DNA of 64,000 nucleotides. It comes from Bacteroidota bacterium (GTDB taxonomy: Bacteria > Bacteroidota > Bacteroidia > Bacteroidales > UBA4417). The translations under genes and the position numbers were made by a program. Positions 1 through 10,267 of the stretch are shown here, piece by piece. The stretch spans positions 1 through 64,000 of the forward strand of contig JAKLFM010000012.1 in NCBI GenBank assembly GCA_022711175.1, in the 5' to 3' direction. The notes under the pieces were generated by a model. That model did no database searches. It had not been told where the DNA came from and was given only the letters and a program-made list of their open reading frames with translations. Position 1 is the stretch's first letter; every line of letters begins with the position of its first letter.

Positions 1-728
1 GCCGACGGAATCAAAGGATTGCCTTCAGCAAAGGAGTAAACCTGGGCACTCTTCAAAGTGAGTTTATCGGCTTTCTCTTCGCGGGCGAAAGCTCTAATAC
101 CAGGCATCTGGTGTTCGTTGTAGCCGGTAACCAGGAACTGAAGTTCAACCAGCGGGTTCTTTTTGGCCGCATTTTTTCTGGCGGCGATGATATTCCTGAT
201 TCCCTGTTTTACCGTATCTAAGTTGCCGCCCTTCCGGTACTGCTCATATGTCTGCTGGTCGGTGCCGTCGATGGAAATGATAAGTTTGTCGAGCCCTGAT
301 GCAACGAGTGATTTTGCTGTTTCTTCATCCAGGAAATGACCGTTGGTTGAAGTGGCCACATACATGTTGTGTTTTTTTGCAAGCTTCACCATTTCGGCAA
401 ACTGCTTGTTCAATAAGGGCTCTCCCTGGAAATAAAGCGTGAGGTAAACCAGGTGAGGACTCAATTCGTTGATCATTTTGCTGAAGTTCTCCACCGACAG
501 GTTCCCGGTGGGGCGGGTAAAGTTCCGCAGCCCTGATGGGCACTCCGGGCAGCGTAGGTTGCAGGAGGTGGTAGGTTCGATAGATGCCGACCACGGCAGC
601 CCGGCCATTACCGGGCGTTTCAGCACAATGCTCAGCAGGTAGCTGCCTTCGTTTAGAAGCAGGTTAAACCACCTGCCGCGGTGGAGAAGGGAATGGGAGA
701 GGGAGGATATGGTAGAAAAGGAAGGCAA
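1..728 (-). CDS. Radical SAM protein, SPASM-type (partial, C-terminus outside window)
   Basis: The reverse strand is open from a stop at 744-746 to the window edge. It carries the radical SAM signature CNLRCPEC (CxxxCxxC) after the stretch SASIEPTT, followed by LTLYFQGEPLLN and ISIDGTDQQTYEQY, which are typical of SPASM-type radical SAM proteins that bind a 4Fe-4S cluster and S-adenosylmethionine. About 240 residues are visible and the C-terminal SPASM cysteines lie beyond position 1. The start is unsure. TTG at 728 keeps the natural-looking segment before the cluster motif, while the first ATG at 608 would leave few residues before it. The substrate cannot be told; related Bacteroidota proteins are often linked to peptide or envelope modification. 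The family call is firm, the function open. Confidence 0.85.
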   Translation of the reverse strand, partial: MPSFSTISSLSHSLLHRGRWFNLLLNEGSYLLSIVLKRPVMAGLPWSASIEPTTSCNLRCPECPSGLRNFTRPTGNLSVENFSKMINELSPHLVYLTLYFQGEPLLNKQFAEMVKLAKKHNMYVATSTNGHFLDEETAKSLVASGLDKLIISIDGTDQQTYEQYRKGGNLDTVKQGIRNIIAARKNAAKKNPLVELQFLVTGYNEHQMPGIRAFAREEKADKLTLKSAQVYSFAEGNPLIPS

Positions 729-967
729 AGGGTGAAAGTGAGATTAAGGTTAACGATCGAGGCTAAGCGCTGGCGGGCTCTTTTGGAAATTTGTCTTTCC
801 GGCCAGCACATTTTTCAATAAACGTACAATCTTTCTCCATACAACCATGGGCCCGATAGCGTTTTAGCCTTTATTACCAACAGTGTTTCTTTGAATTAAT
901 TTTCAAACTGTGTCGTCAGAGTGAAAACCTTTAATGTTTTTCTAGTGCATTTAATAAGTAAAAGAGC

Positions 968-1579
968 TTAGTCATAACCAATAATATATACGATAACTCC
1001 TTTATTCTTAAATTCAATAGCTCTCTGCTCACGGTCATTCTCTGTTATTTTATTTAATTGTTTCCTTGTGATTTCTGGATTATAGCTCAGGAAAAAGACG
1101 GAAAAAACTGACTCATCTATTTCAACCATTGCAAATGGATTTGTTTTCAGCTTGTCAATTTGTTCTTGTGTGAATACCGGCAAATCGTCAGCTCCATGAT
1201 ACCTTTTAGCTTTTTTATCAAGTTCTCGCACAGATTTCACTTTTCGATAATCCAGGTTTAACTTGCATTCTTCCTTTGTTGCAGCAAATTCATCAATAGA
1301 GTCATTCTTGATTATAAATATTTCTTTATAAAGTATGATTTTGCGTTCATATTTAAGGCTTTTATAGTATGGAATTAAACTTTCCGGGAATTTGTTTTGC
1401 CATTGCGTATATAATGAAACCTCGCCAAGCCAGGATTCATTCCATTCAATATAGCCACTAATGATTTCTCCGTTAGTCAACGTTATTTCTACTTTTCTAA
1501 GCTCCCAACAAGCTAGGCAGTCCGCCTGTGTAGTGTTGAAACCAATTAAAATTATGAGTAATGTCAAAAGTCGCCTCAT
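968..1579 (-). CDS. Secreted hypothetical protein
   Basis: This 203-residue protein has a clear signal peptide (MRRLLTLLIILIGFNTTQA), followed at once by two cysteines in DCLACWEL. A segment reading ITLTNGEIISGYIEW could be a small beta-rich fold. I do not recognise a family. It is visibly more AT-rich than its neighbours (Ile, Lys, Asn and Glu rich), which may mean a different origin. It is flanked by a radical SAM gene and an AI-2E permease gene on the same strand, with gaps too long to suggest tight coupling. Start at the ATG complementary to 1577-1579. It is probably a real exported protein because of the signal peptide and uninterrupted length, but its role is unknown. Confidence 0.6.
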   Translation of the reverse strand: MRRLLTLLIILIGFNTTQADCLACWELRKVEITLTNGEIISGYIEWNESWLGEVSLYTQWQNKFPESLIPYYKSLKYERKIILYKEIFIIKNDSIDEFAATKEECKLNLDYRKVKSVRELDKKAKRYHGADDLPVFTQEQIDKLKTNPFAMVEIDESVFSVFFLSYNPEITRKQLNKITENDREQRAIEFKNKGVIVYIIGYD

Positions 1580-1743
1580 TTTTAATTTTAATTTTCTGGT
1601 TGTTTTGATTTATTCTATGAACGGTTATTCTTTTCGAATTTTTCTGATTTAATATTGGTGGCAACTTATTCATATGTTCACTTCTATTATGATTACTGCC
1701 CATTTTAGGAAGATAAACGTACTTTTTACAAAAGTTACTCCCA

Positions 1744-2889
1744 TCACCCTTTCTTCTCTGTATCCAGCTTTTCCGTCAGCTTTTTCACCACCCTGAAATT
1801 GTTGAAGAATTCGCGGGCGATTACGCGCAGCACCGTGTAAGTGGGCACAGCAATCAGCATCCCGATGATGCCACCCAATGTTCCACCAATGATAATAGCA
1901 AAAAATATTTCCAGCGGGTGCGCTTTTACGCTGCTCGAATACACCCAGGGTTGGAACAGCGAGGTATCGAGTTCATGCACTACAATGAAAACGCCTGCAA
2001 TTTTCAGCAAAAGCGGCAGCAGCGTAGTGAAATCGCCGCTGGCCATGGCGGCTGTTAAACCGAGAATGAGGCCAAACGCTGTGCCAAGTATCGGTCCCAC
2101 ATAGGGAATTATGTTCATCAGCCCGCCAAAAAAGCCCAGCAGCAGGGCGTTGGGCACGCCAAGGATCAGCAAACCTATAGTTATAAGCGCCATACCGCCG
2201 AAGATTTCAATCGTCACTCCGATAAAATACCTGTGCAGCAGCATCTTGGAGTCTTTCAGCACTTTTTCGGTTGCTTTCAGGTGTTTTTCAGGCGGAACAG
2301 CCATCACCATGTTGCCGAAGAGTTTTTCGTCCTTGATGAAAAAGAACGCGATGAAGAGGATGGAGAAAATATCCACAAACAGCGAACCGGCTACTCCCAG
2401 CACTCCGTTGAGCAGGTTGCCCAGGCTGGTTATGTTCACCAGCGATTTGGCTTTTTCGGTAACGAAACCGGCAATGGTATCGCCTTCGGGTATAATGCCC
2501 AGTGAGGTAAGCTGCGTTTGCAGGTTGGCAAGCGGCCCTTCGAGCTGGCTCCTCAGTTGGTTGATGTCGATACGCGAAATAGTTTCGGCCTGCTGCAGTA
2601 TAAGCGGCACAAACACTATGAAAAGGGAGGAAAAGCATGCCAGCAGCAATACCAGTGCTATGACTGTGTTTATGCTATGCGGTATTCTGAATTTGCGGAT
2701 ATGGAACTTGTCAAGAAAGCGAACAATAGGCTGCCCGATGAACGAGATAGCTGCGGCGATGAGAATATAAACAAGAAGAAAAGAAAATCGCCAGAGCAGG
2801 TAAAACAACCCGGCAATGATCAATAAACCTATGATTATCTGTACGATACGCCGCGTGATGGCAGCAGTTGAATCATTATTCTCTTTCAT
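1744..2889 (-). CDS. AI-2E family transporter (PerM-like permease)
   Basis: The protein of about 381 residues shows the AI-2E/PerM (PF01594) pattern: two N-terminal hydrophobic segments (IIIGLLIIAGLFYLLW and ILIAAAISFIGQPIVRFLDK), a long amphipathic region, then several membrane segments including NIIPYVGPILGTAFGLILG, the family hallmark, and LEIFFAIIIGGTLGGIIGM. These inner-membrane proteins are exporters or permeases with varied or unknown substrates; a few export autoinducer-2 or work in Na+/H+ exchange. I chose the ATG at 2889 (MKENND...) because the 18 residues upstream from 2943 look non-genuine, and a -7 box lies at 2921-2928. The substrate is not predictable from the sequence. Confidence 0.88.
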   Translation of the reverse strand: MKENNDSTAAITRRIVQIIIGLLIIAGLFYLLWRFSFLLVYILIAAAISFIGQPIVRFLDKFHIRKFRIPHSINTVIALVLLLACFSSLFIVFVPLILQQAETISRIDINQLRSQLEGPLANLQTQLTSLGIIPEGDTIAGFVTEKAKSLVNITSLGNLLNGVLGVAGSLFVDIFSILFIAFFFIKDEKLFGNMVMAVPPEKHLKATEKVLKDSKMLLHRYFIGVTIEIFGGMALITIGLLILGVPNALLLGFFGGLMNIIPYVGPILGTAFGLILGLTAAMASGDFTTLLPLLLKIAGVFIVVHELDTSLFQPWVYSSSVKAHPLEIFFAIIIGGTLGGIIGMLIAVPTYTVLRVIAREFFNNFRVVKKLTEKLDTEKKG

Positions 2890-2920
2890 GGCAACATGAT
2901 CTGAATGAAGCATTTGTAAA

Positions 2921-2928
2921 CAAAAATA
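2921..2928 (-). promoter_or_regulatory. Bacteroidota -7 element (TATTTTTG)
   Basis: On the minus strand this reads TATTTTTG, matching the Bacteroidota -7 consensus TAnnTTTG, about 31 bases before the chosen start of the AI-2E-type permease gene. No good -33 TTTG was seen. Confidence 0.45.
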
Positions 2929-3034
2929 CTGAAATTGATGCACAGGCGCTAACTTTCACAGGGCAAAACTTAAGATAGCCCGCAGGAATAGGTCTCGGGA
3001 GTTTCTTACTTTTACAGGAGAAAAGCATTTTGAT

Positions 3035-4463
<1,429 letters not shown>

Positions 4464-4477
<14 letters not shown>

Positions 4478-5222
4478 TATAAAGAAGCTGTTGGCTGATT
4501 TCAAAACCAGCGGCAATAATATTCCTGGTATTTTCAACTATTGCGATTACTGGTGTGAGCGATGTCCATTCACATCGCGGTGCTCGAATTTCCAGGTAGG
4601 TGAAATGCTGGATGAGCACCAGGCTTCAAAGGACTTGAAAAACAAGGAGTTCTGGATCAATTATGCCAATTTGCTCGCAGCAACCTTCGAATTTATCCGT
4701 GATAAGATGGCTGAATCGGGTTTTGACATCATGACGCTTCCAACTGTCGAAGAAAGGGAACAGATGGATAAGGACGATGCAGAAACCGAAAACGACCCCC
4801 TTTCAATAGAGGCCCATGAATATATGAAAGCCTGTCACGACTGGTGTGAAGTACATTTCGACGAGCAGGAGAAAATTCTGAAATCCCGTAAACTGGCAGA
4901 ACTGACTATAAACCATGCTATCGAAGACGCTTTTAGTGTTGTCACCTGGTATAGTACGCTCATTCCTGCTAAGATTTCACGGGCTCTGATCAAGCCGCTT
5001 ACCGGCGAAGTTGTTGAAAAACAGGATGCTGATGGTTCAGCCAAGGTGGCTTTATCAGGAATTGACCGGTCAATTGCGGCTTATACAGTTCTCTACGAAC
5101 ATCTATCAGAATATGAGGATGATATACTGAGGTTTCTGGTTACTTTATCCAGACTCAAAGAGATGGTTTTGGCCCGTTTTCCGGATGCGCCGGCTTATCA
5201 TCGCCCGGGTTTTGATGATTGA
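4464..5222 (+). CDS. Conserved hypothetical protein with N-terminal Cys cluster
   Basis: Starting at GTG 4464 gives a 252-residue protein beginning VKKADIKKLL. An earlier ATG at 4353 would lie deep inside the decarboxylase gene and adds a low-complexity, unlikely N-terminus. The notable feature is a compact cluster, YCDYWCERCPFTSRC (around residues 20-35), with four cysteines that could bind zinc or an iron-sulfur cluster. The rest is helical and charged with no membrane segment, including MKACHDWCEVHFDEQEK. I recall this type of Cys motif in uncharacterised Bacteroidota proteins but know no function. The overlap with the decarboxylase gene suggests co-translation. Confidence 0.7.
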
Positions 5223-5301
5223 GCATTCCGGAATGCTACCATACAATCGGATCACAGAAATATATTATTAACGCAGGTAGCCAACTAACGGTTTATTTTG
5301 C

Positions 5302-5309
5302 TATATTTG
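5302..5309 (+). promoter_or_regulatory. Bacteroidota -7 element (TATATTTG)
   Basis: TATATTTG fits TAnnTTTG and lies 52 bases before the ATG of the SPFH gene at 5362, in an AT-rich gap. It is the likely promoter of that gene. Confidence 0.5.
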
Positions 5310-5361
5310 TCAAAACAGAATACCGATTTCAACCTTTTGTAAAACAAAATAAATTTAAACC

Positions 5362-6258
5362 ATGCAAAACATCTGGACAATCCTTATTATTCTCGTAATC
5401 CTGATTTTCTTTTCGGGAATACGTATCGTCAGGCCTACGCACAGGGCACTTGTTGAACGTTTCGGTAAATACCACCATTTTGCAATGCCCGGTTTCAACT
5501 GGATCATTCCTCTGGGTATCGATAAAATGTACAAAATCAACATTACTGAAAAAATGATTAATGCCGATCCGCAGGAAATCATTACCAACGACAACCTGAA
5601 TGCACGGGTTGATGCGCAGGTTTATTTCAAGATCAAGCCCGACGAGGATAGCGTTAAAAATTCGCAGTACAACGTTAACAGCATTGAATACCAGATTGTT
5701 AACCTTGCACGTACTACGTTGCGTAACATTATCGGCACGCTTACCTTGAAATCAGCCAACAGCGAGCGTGGCAAAATTAATAAAGAACTGCACACCACAC
5801 TTTTCGAAGAAACCAAAAGCTGGGGTATCGAAATTGTCCGTACAGAGCTGAAGGAAATTGATCCTCCCAAGGATGTGCAGGAAACCATGAACAAGATCGT
5901 GAAAGCTGAAAATGAGAAAATTGCAGCCATTGACTTTGCAACAGCTACCGAAACCAAGGCTGATGGTGAAAAGCGTGCTGAAATCCGTAAAGCTGAAGGT
6001 ATAAAACAGGCTGCCATCCTGCGTGCCGAAGGCGAAGCCCAGGCCATTGCCCTGGTTAACGAAGCCGCTGAAAAGTATTTCGTTGGTAACGCACAGTTAC
6101 TCAGGAGGATACAGGCTCTCGAAACATCGTTGATGAATAACGCTAAAATCGTGGTACCAACAGGTTCCGACCTGGTAAATGTTTTAGGAGAGATGGGTGG
6201 CATACTGCCGATAAAGAGCAAACCGGAAGGCGAAACACCGGCAATGAACAAATTTTAG
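5362..6258 (+). CDS. SPFH/band 7 domain membrane protein (prohibitin/stomatin-like)
   Basis: The protein has 298 residues. An N-terminal membrane anchor (IWTILIILVILIFFSGI) is followed by a classic band 7 domain: RPTHRALVERFGKYHHFAMPG, NLNARVDAQVYFKI, then LKEIDPPKDVQETMN. A long Ala/Glu/Lys-rich helix comes next (about 190-250), with EGIKQAAILRAEGEAQAIAL, the typical stomatin coiled coil. Such proteins form large ring or cage assemblies at the inner membrane and act as scaffolds, often with a NfeD-type protease, but no NfeD gene is adjacent. It has its own -7 box upstream and a palindromic repeat just after the stop that could end the transcript. Confidence 0.92.
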   Translation: MQNIWTILIILVILIFFSGIRIVRPTHRALVERFGKYHHFAMPGFNWIIPLGIDKMYKINITEKMINADPQEIITNDNLNARVDAQVYFKIKPDEDSVKNSQYNVNSIEYQIVNLARTTLRNIIGTLTLKSANSERGKINKELHTTLFEETKSWGIEIVRTELKEIDPPKDVQETMNKIVKAENEKIAAIDFATATETKADGEKRAEIRKAEGIKQAAILRAEGEAQAIALVNEAAEKYFVGNAQLLRRIQALETSLMNNAKIVVPTGSDLVNVLGEMGGILPIKSKPEGETPAMNKF

Positions 6259-6278
6259 TTCATAATGGTTCAACCTTC

Positions 6279-6311
6279 AACCCTGTCAGAGTTTTGAACT
6301 CTGACAGGGTT
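6279..6311. repeat. Palindromic intergenic repeat (CCCTGTCAG family), perfect 15-bp arms
   Basis: Arms AACCCTGTCAGAGTT (6279-6293) and AACTCTGACAGGGTT (6297-6311) are perfect inverted copies around a TTG loop, followed by a T-rich run. It sits 20 bases after the stop of the SPFH gene. Related copies occur at 26934-26966 and, decayed, at 27051-27090. It may act as a transcription terminator as well as being a dispersed repeat. Confidence 0.85.
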
Positions 6312-6454
6312 TTATTTATTTAGGAGTGTGTTTAAATGATTGAAAAACAGTATATTGGAATGTAGGAATGGATAGAATCATGAAATGTCTGATTCTTTCA
6401 GATAATCAATAACTTGTCTGACCCCAAACAACCTTTACCCTTAAACAGTTGATT

Positions 6455-7054
6455 ATGTCGCAGCAACAATGGGATTCACGCTATTCGGCAGAGGAATACA
6501 TTTATGGTATTGAGCCGAATGAGTATCTGAGGTACTTTCTTGATTCACGGAAACCCGGTCGTATTTTGTTTCCGGCGGAAGGCGAAGGACGCAATGCCGT
6601 ATATGCTGCTTCGCTGGGATGGCAGGTTGATGCATTTGACCAAAGCGAAGCCGGCAGGCAAAAAGCGTTGAAACTGGCAGCTATGAAAGGAGTTAGCATT
6701 AATTACGGGCTCATTTCACTTGAAGACTGGCAACCCGACAGCAATATATATGATGCTGTTGCCCTCGTTTTCGTCCACCTTGAACCGGCTTTTCGGGTCG
6801 AAGTACATCGGAAAGCTATTAAAGCATTAAAATCTGGCGGTTTTATTATAGTGGAAGCGTTTACGAAAAACCAGTTCCCCCGGACAAGCGGTGGCCCGAA
6901 AAACCTTGATCTGCTGTTCGATGCCGGTGTAATAAAGAATGATTTCGCAGCATTAAAGTGTATCGATTTTGCTGAAACACAGGTCGAACTCAACGAAGGG
7001 TTACTACACCGGGGATTGGCTGATGTTGTGAGGTTAATAGCCATGAAACAATAA
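6455..7054 (+). CDS. Class I SAM-dependent methyltransferase (TehB/thiopurine-type)
   Basis: The 199-residue protein begins MSQQQWDSRYSAEEYIYG, matching a family of small methyltransferases related to TehB and thiopurine methyltransferase (WDxRYxxxEYxYGxxPN). Motif I is present as LFPAEGEGRNAVYAASLGW (about 34-52), followed by VDAFDQSE as the acidic ribose-binding position, and ALVFVHLEP as the motif IV region. It lacks the CxxC/SPxC-type substrate residues that would name a substrate. I chose ATG 6455; a TTG six bases upstream would add only two residues. Cytoplasmic, probably modifying a small toxic molecule, but this is inference from relatives. Confidence 0.85.
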   Translation: MSQQQWDSRYSAEEYIYGIEPNEYLRYFLDSRKPGRILFPAEGEGRNAVYAASLGWQVDAFDQSEAGRQKALKLAAMKGVSINYGLISLEDWQPDSNIYDAVALVFVHLEPAFRVEVHRKAIKALKSGGFIIVEAFTKNQFPRTSGGPKNLDLLFDAGVIKNDFAALKCIDFAETQVELNEGLLHRGLADVVRLIAMKQ

Positions 7055-7081
7055 TTTTGGAAATAGATGACACGGCTGGTA

Positions 7082-8896
7082 TCAGTTCATAATCCGCTCT
7101 TTTACTGATACTTTGCCTTTAATATCGTAAGGTTTCTTGTCAATGCTCCAGAGATAAATTTTGAATGAACGGGCATTCTCAGGCAGTTTGCCTAACAGCA
7201 GTGTGTTACAGAACCTTTGGCCATTCCCCGAAAAATCAAAACACAGCCAGTCGAGCTGAATGTATTCGTAAATAAGCGATTGGTGTGAAATATCGTTGAT
7301 GTCGGCGACAATACGTGATGTGAATGGTTCTTCGGCCGATTTTACCAGCACATCAAGGTCAACCTGCAGGATTTTTCCTGCCCAATCGCGGGCATCGCCT
7401 TCGGCAAGCATATAGAATTCACGGTCACAATTTCGAGATTCAGGCGGATTAAAAGCAGCAATTTCTTGTATTTCAGGTGCTTTTTTAAGCCTGAGCAGAT
7501 GCCTGCCCGAGTTGGCATCAAATGCAATGGTATCATAAAGCTTCTGCCAACCGGGAACCTCGCTTATTTTTACTATCTGGTAATCAGCCAGGTAGCTAGG
7601 ATATGTTGTGAAGTAAACAGGATTAACATGAGTGTTGCGTTCATAACCCATAAAATTCCAGACAAGTATCCTTAAACCATGTGCAGCAACAGTCGGTGGC
7701 GGGCTGCCAGGCTTTGAATCATGCATGATCAGGTCATAGAACCTTTCTGGAATTACATCATTTTTATACCAGACAGAATACGAGGTATTTAAGAATATTA
7801 CAAGGTGCAAAGGAACCAGCAACAAAGGCAAAGCAAACAACGCATAGCTCTTTTTCCGCCTGATAGAAGCGAGTTCGTCAAGCGAGAAGGTCAGTGCCGG
7901 GATAGCCAGCAAATACAAATAACTCCCGATCCGGTCATCAGGATAATTGATATGAAAAATCCGTCCGAGAACGATAATTGTCAGTAGGCTGCCAAAAAGT
8001 AAACACACGAAAACCGGGGCTGGTCGGTATATGAAAATCCTCAATTTTCTGCTAACCAGCAAAACGGCTCCGAAAGCCAGCGCGGTAGCAATGAAAAGAA
8101 CAGCCGGGATAATATCGGGGTATGGCCCAGAGGTCTCAAAAAGGTATCCGAACAACGTTCGGATGGTCACTTTCCACATACCGGCACTGCTGCCTGCTAC
8201 CAGCCCCTGGTGTTGCTTGATGTATAAAACCTGTGCCAGAATGAAAAGCAACGGCAACACTCCCGCCACAATGATTGCAATGATTGACTTCCCATTCAAG
8301 GGCTTGTCAGCCAGGATTTTTAAAACCACAAGCAGAATCATGAGCGCAAAAACATTGATTAATGCGAGATTGGCAAGGCATCCGCCAAATATCGTGAGCA
8401 ACGAAAACACCAGATATTTGTAATGCGGCTCCTTAAACCATCTGATAAGAAAATATATACTTAGCAGAAGCAAACTCAGCGACATACCATAGCCACGCGA
8501 AAGAGCAAGGAATTCAACAAGATGCAAACAACAGGAAACAGCAAGAAAGGTGATAATCCGCAGCAGTCGCGATTCAAGCAATGAACAAATCTTATAAAGT
8601 GAAAAAAGAAATACCGGTATAAACAAAAGGTTTGGCAGCCTCAGCGCCCAGGGTTGAGCACCAAAAACACTGAAGGAAATCCAGGTTAGAAATGAATTGA
8701 GAAAATGATTATTGGTATCGGCTGAGGTAAAAAACGGGTTGAACTTCCCGCTTTGCACGTAATAGAAAAAAGTTGCCAGTTCATCATGGGCCATTTGTAC
8801 TTTTACGGCTCTGGCAATCAATAAAATACAAACAAACAGGGAAACGAGCAGATAGAAAATTATTTCAGGGTTTACCCGTGATTTTACTCTTTGCAT
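7082..8896 (-). CDS. Polytopic membrane protein, GT-C glycosyltransferase-like
   Basis: This 604-residue protein has about ten hydrophobic segments over residues 10-375, then a soluble C-terminal domain. The first outside loop carries HDELATFFYY and later SADTNNHFLNSFL. An acidic pair after the first membrane segment is the usual catalytic feature of GT-C enzymes such as ArnT and PMT (GT39/GT83), which transfer sugars from lipid-linked donors outside the membrane. The overall design fits that class, but I cannot assign donor or acceptor. It stands alone on this strand, between a methyltransferase gene that runs towards it and a divergent dipeptidase gene. A -7 box is at 8972-8979. Confidence 0.65.
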   Translation of the reverse strand: MQRVKSRVNPEIIFYLLVSLFVCILLIARAVKVQMAHDELATFFYYVQSGKFNPFFTSADTNNHFLNSFLTWISFSVFGAQPWALRLPNLLFIPVFLFSLYKICSLLESRLLRIITFLAVSCCLHLVEFLALSRGYGMSLSLLLLSIYFLIRWFKEPHYKYLVFSLLTIFGGCLANLALINVFALMILLVVLKILADKPLNGKSIIAIIVAGVLPLLFILAQVLYIKQHQGLVAGSSAGMWKVTIRTLFGYLFETSGPYPDIIPAVLFIATALAFGAVLLVSRKLRIFIYRPAPVFVCLLFGSLLTIIVLGRIFHINYPDDRIGSYLYLLAIPALTFSLDELASIRRKKSYALFALPLLLVPLHLVIFLNTSYSVWYKNDVIPERFYDLIMHDSKPGSPPPTVAAHGLRILVWNFMGYERNTHVNPVYFTTYPSYLADYQIVKISEVPGWQKLYDTIAFDANSGRHLLRLKKAPEIQEIAAFNPPESRNCDREFYMLAEGDARDWAGKILQVDLDVLVKSAEEPFTSRIVADINDISHQSLIYEYIQLDWLCFDFSGNGQRFCNTLLLGKLPENARSFKIYLWSIDKKPYDIKGKVSVKERIMN

Positions 8897-8971
8897 AGGG
8901 CATAATATTTATTTTGGAATCAGCAATATCCTCTAATTCACAGGTTATATCTGCAAACACAACCTTTATAG

Positions 8972-8979
8972 CAAATATA
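8972..8979 (-). promoter_or_regulatory. Bacteroidota -7 element (TATATTTG)
   Basis: On the minus strand this reads TATATTTG (TAnnTTTG), about 75 bases before the start of the GT-C-like gene. It lies back to back with the dipeptidase promoter candidate at 9002-9009. Confidence 0.4.
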
Positions 8980-9001
8980 GTTTTTAACCGTTTCAAATCA
9001 T

Positions 9002-9009
9002 TAATTTTG
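9002..9009 (+). promoter_or_regulatory. Bacteroidota -7 element (TAATTTTG)
   Basis: TAATTTTG lies 18 bases before the chosen ATG (9028) of the dipeptidase gene. Its position supports that start rather than the longer reading from 8914. Confidence 0.5.
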
Positions 9010-9027
9010 TTTTTCTCTTTTCATAGG

Positions 9028-10242
9028 ATGAAACATCTCTCAGCATTTATACTCATTGTTCTGGCATTGAATACTATAGCCGGAAATCCCGATGTGCACC
9101 TGAAGAAAAAGGCCGCACGAATTCATCGGTCAGCTATAACCATTGATTCGCATGTTGATACGCCTCTCAATCTCATGGATAAAGGGTTTGACCTTACGGT
9201 TGATAATTCGGATCTCGGAAAAACCAAACTCGATTTTATTCGAATGCAGCAGGGAGGTTTGGATGCAGCTTTCTTCGCAGTTTTCATCAGCCAGGGGCCT
9301 CGTACGGCCGAAGGAAACCTCAAGGCTGAAAAGCATGCCGTTCAAATATTCGATTCAATTCATTCAGTTCTCAACCGGCATCCGGCTATAGCAGGCCTGG
9401 CGCTTACTCCTGCCGACTGCCGCCGCCTCGAAAAGCAGGGCAAGAGGGCAGTTTTTTTAGGTGTCGAAAATGGTTATCCTGTTGGAAGAAGCATCAGTAA
9501 TATTCAGCGTTTTTATGACCTCGGTGCCCGGTATATTACCCTGTGTCATACACGAAACAACGATATTTGCACAAGCGCCAACGATACCAACAATCTGGAG
9601 AAAGGTCTCACCGATTTTGGCCGACAGGTGGTGGCTGAGATGAACCGGCTGGGGATGATGGTGGATGTTTCACATATCTCTGATAAATCGTTTTATGATG
9701 TACTGAGCTATACCACGGCGCCGGTTATAGCCTCTCACAGTTGTTCGCGCACACTTTGCGATAATCCGCGCAACCTCACCGACGATATGCTGCGCGCACT
9801 TGCCCGTAACGGGGGAGTAGTTCAGATGTGCATTTTGAGCGCCTATGTAAAAACTCCGCCTCCAAATCCCGAGCGCGATTCGGCTCGCAATGCCCTCCGG
9901 GTGAAATACCGGAATTTCGACGATCTGACCGAAACCGAATGGGAACAGGCACGCAGGGACTGGGACCTGATGGATGAACTTTACCCGCAGCAATTAGCCA
10001 CTGTTCAGGATGTTTGCGATCATATTGACCACATGGTGCAGGTTGCCGGAATTAATCACGTTGGTATCGGCACCGATTTTGACGGTGGTGGCGGGGTAAG
10101 TGGTTGCCAGGATGTGTCAGAAATGGGCAACATCACTCTGGAACTGGTAAAACGCGGATACACTGGCCGAGAAATCAGAAAAATATGGGGAGGGAATCTT
10201 ATGCGGGTGATGAAAACTGTTGCTCAAAAAGCTGCAATCTGA
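9028..10242 (+). CDS. Membrane dipeptidase, peptidase family M19
   Basis: The 404-residue protein begins with a signal peptide (MKHLSAFILIVLALNTIAG), so it is exported. The M19 (renal dipeptidase) metal site is complete: DSHVDTP supplies the His-x-Asp pair, FLGVENGYPVG the bridging glutamate, VDVSHISD and IASHSCSR two histidines, and GIGTDFDGG the final aspartate. These zinc enzymes hydrolyse dipeptides, some also D-amino-acid dipeptides from cell-wall turnover. Start ATG 9028 is favoured by the signal peptide and by the promoter box just upstream; a TTG at 8914 would precede the promoter. The next gene begins 25 bases downstream, so the two may share a transcript. Confidence 0.93.
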   Translation: MKHLSAFILIVLALNTIAGNPDVHLKKKAARIHRSAITIDSHVDTPLNLMDKGFDLTVDNSDLGKTKLDFIRMQQGGLDAAFFAVFISQGPRTAEGNLKAEKHAVQIFDSIHSVLNRHPAIAGLALTPADCRRLEKQGKRAVFLGVENGYPVGRSISNIQRFYDLGARYITLCHTRNNDICTSANDTNNLEKGLTDFGRQVVAEMNRLGMMVDVSHISDKSFYDVLSYTTAPVIASHSCSRTLCDNPRNLTDDMLRALARNGGVVQMCILSAYVKTPPPNPERDSARNALRVKYRNFDDLTETEWEQARRDWDLMDELYPQQLATVQDVCDHIDHMVQVAGINHVGIGTDFDGGGGVSGCQDVSEMGNITLELVKRGYTGREIRKIWGGNLMRVMKTVAQKAAI

Positions 10243-10267
10243 CTTTTCTCATGATGAATTATTCGCT

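Noticed and set aside
763-840. Small frame MEKDCTFIEKC... (25 codons) between the radical SAM gene and the secreted orphan
   Set aside because: It has three cysteines, counting one just before the ATG, and looks interesting as a precursor peptide, but there is no promoter, ribosome site or homologue to support it. It could be the remnant of a longer gene.
1497-1703. Frame of 68 codons upstream of the secreted orphan
   Set aside because: It overlaps the orphan gene start in another frame and is low-complexity Asn/Lys/Ile sequence typical of AT-rich DNA.
2111-2770. Open frame of 219 codons on the plus strand
   Set aside because: It lies antisense to the AI-2E permease gene. It has no family pattern and reads as a shadow of the hydrophobic codons.
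5622-6251. Open frame of 209 codons on the minus strand
   Set aside because: It mirrors the SPFH gene, whose Ala/Glu-rich helix gives Ser/Ala-rich antisense sequence. No motif was seen.
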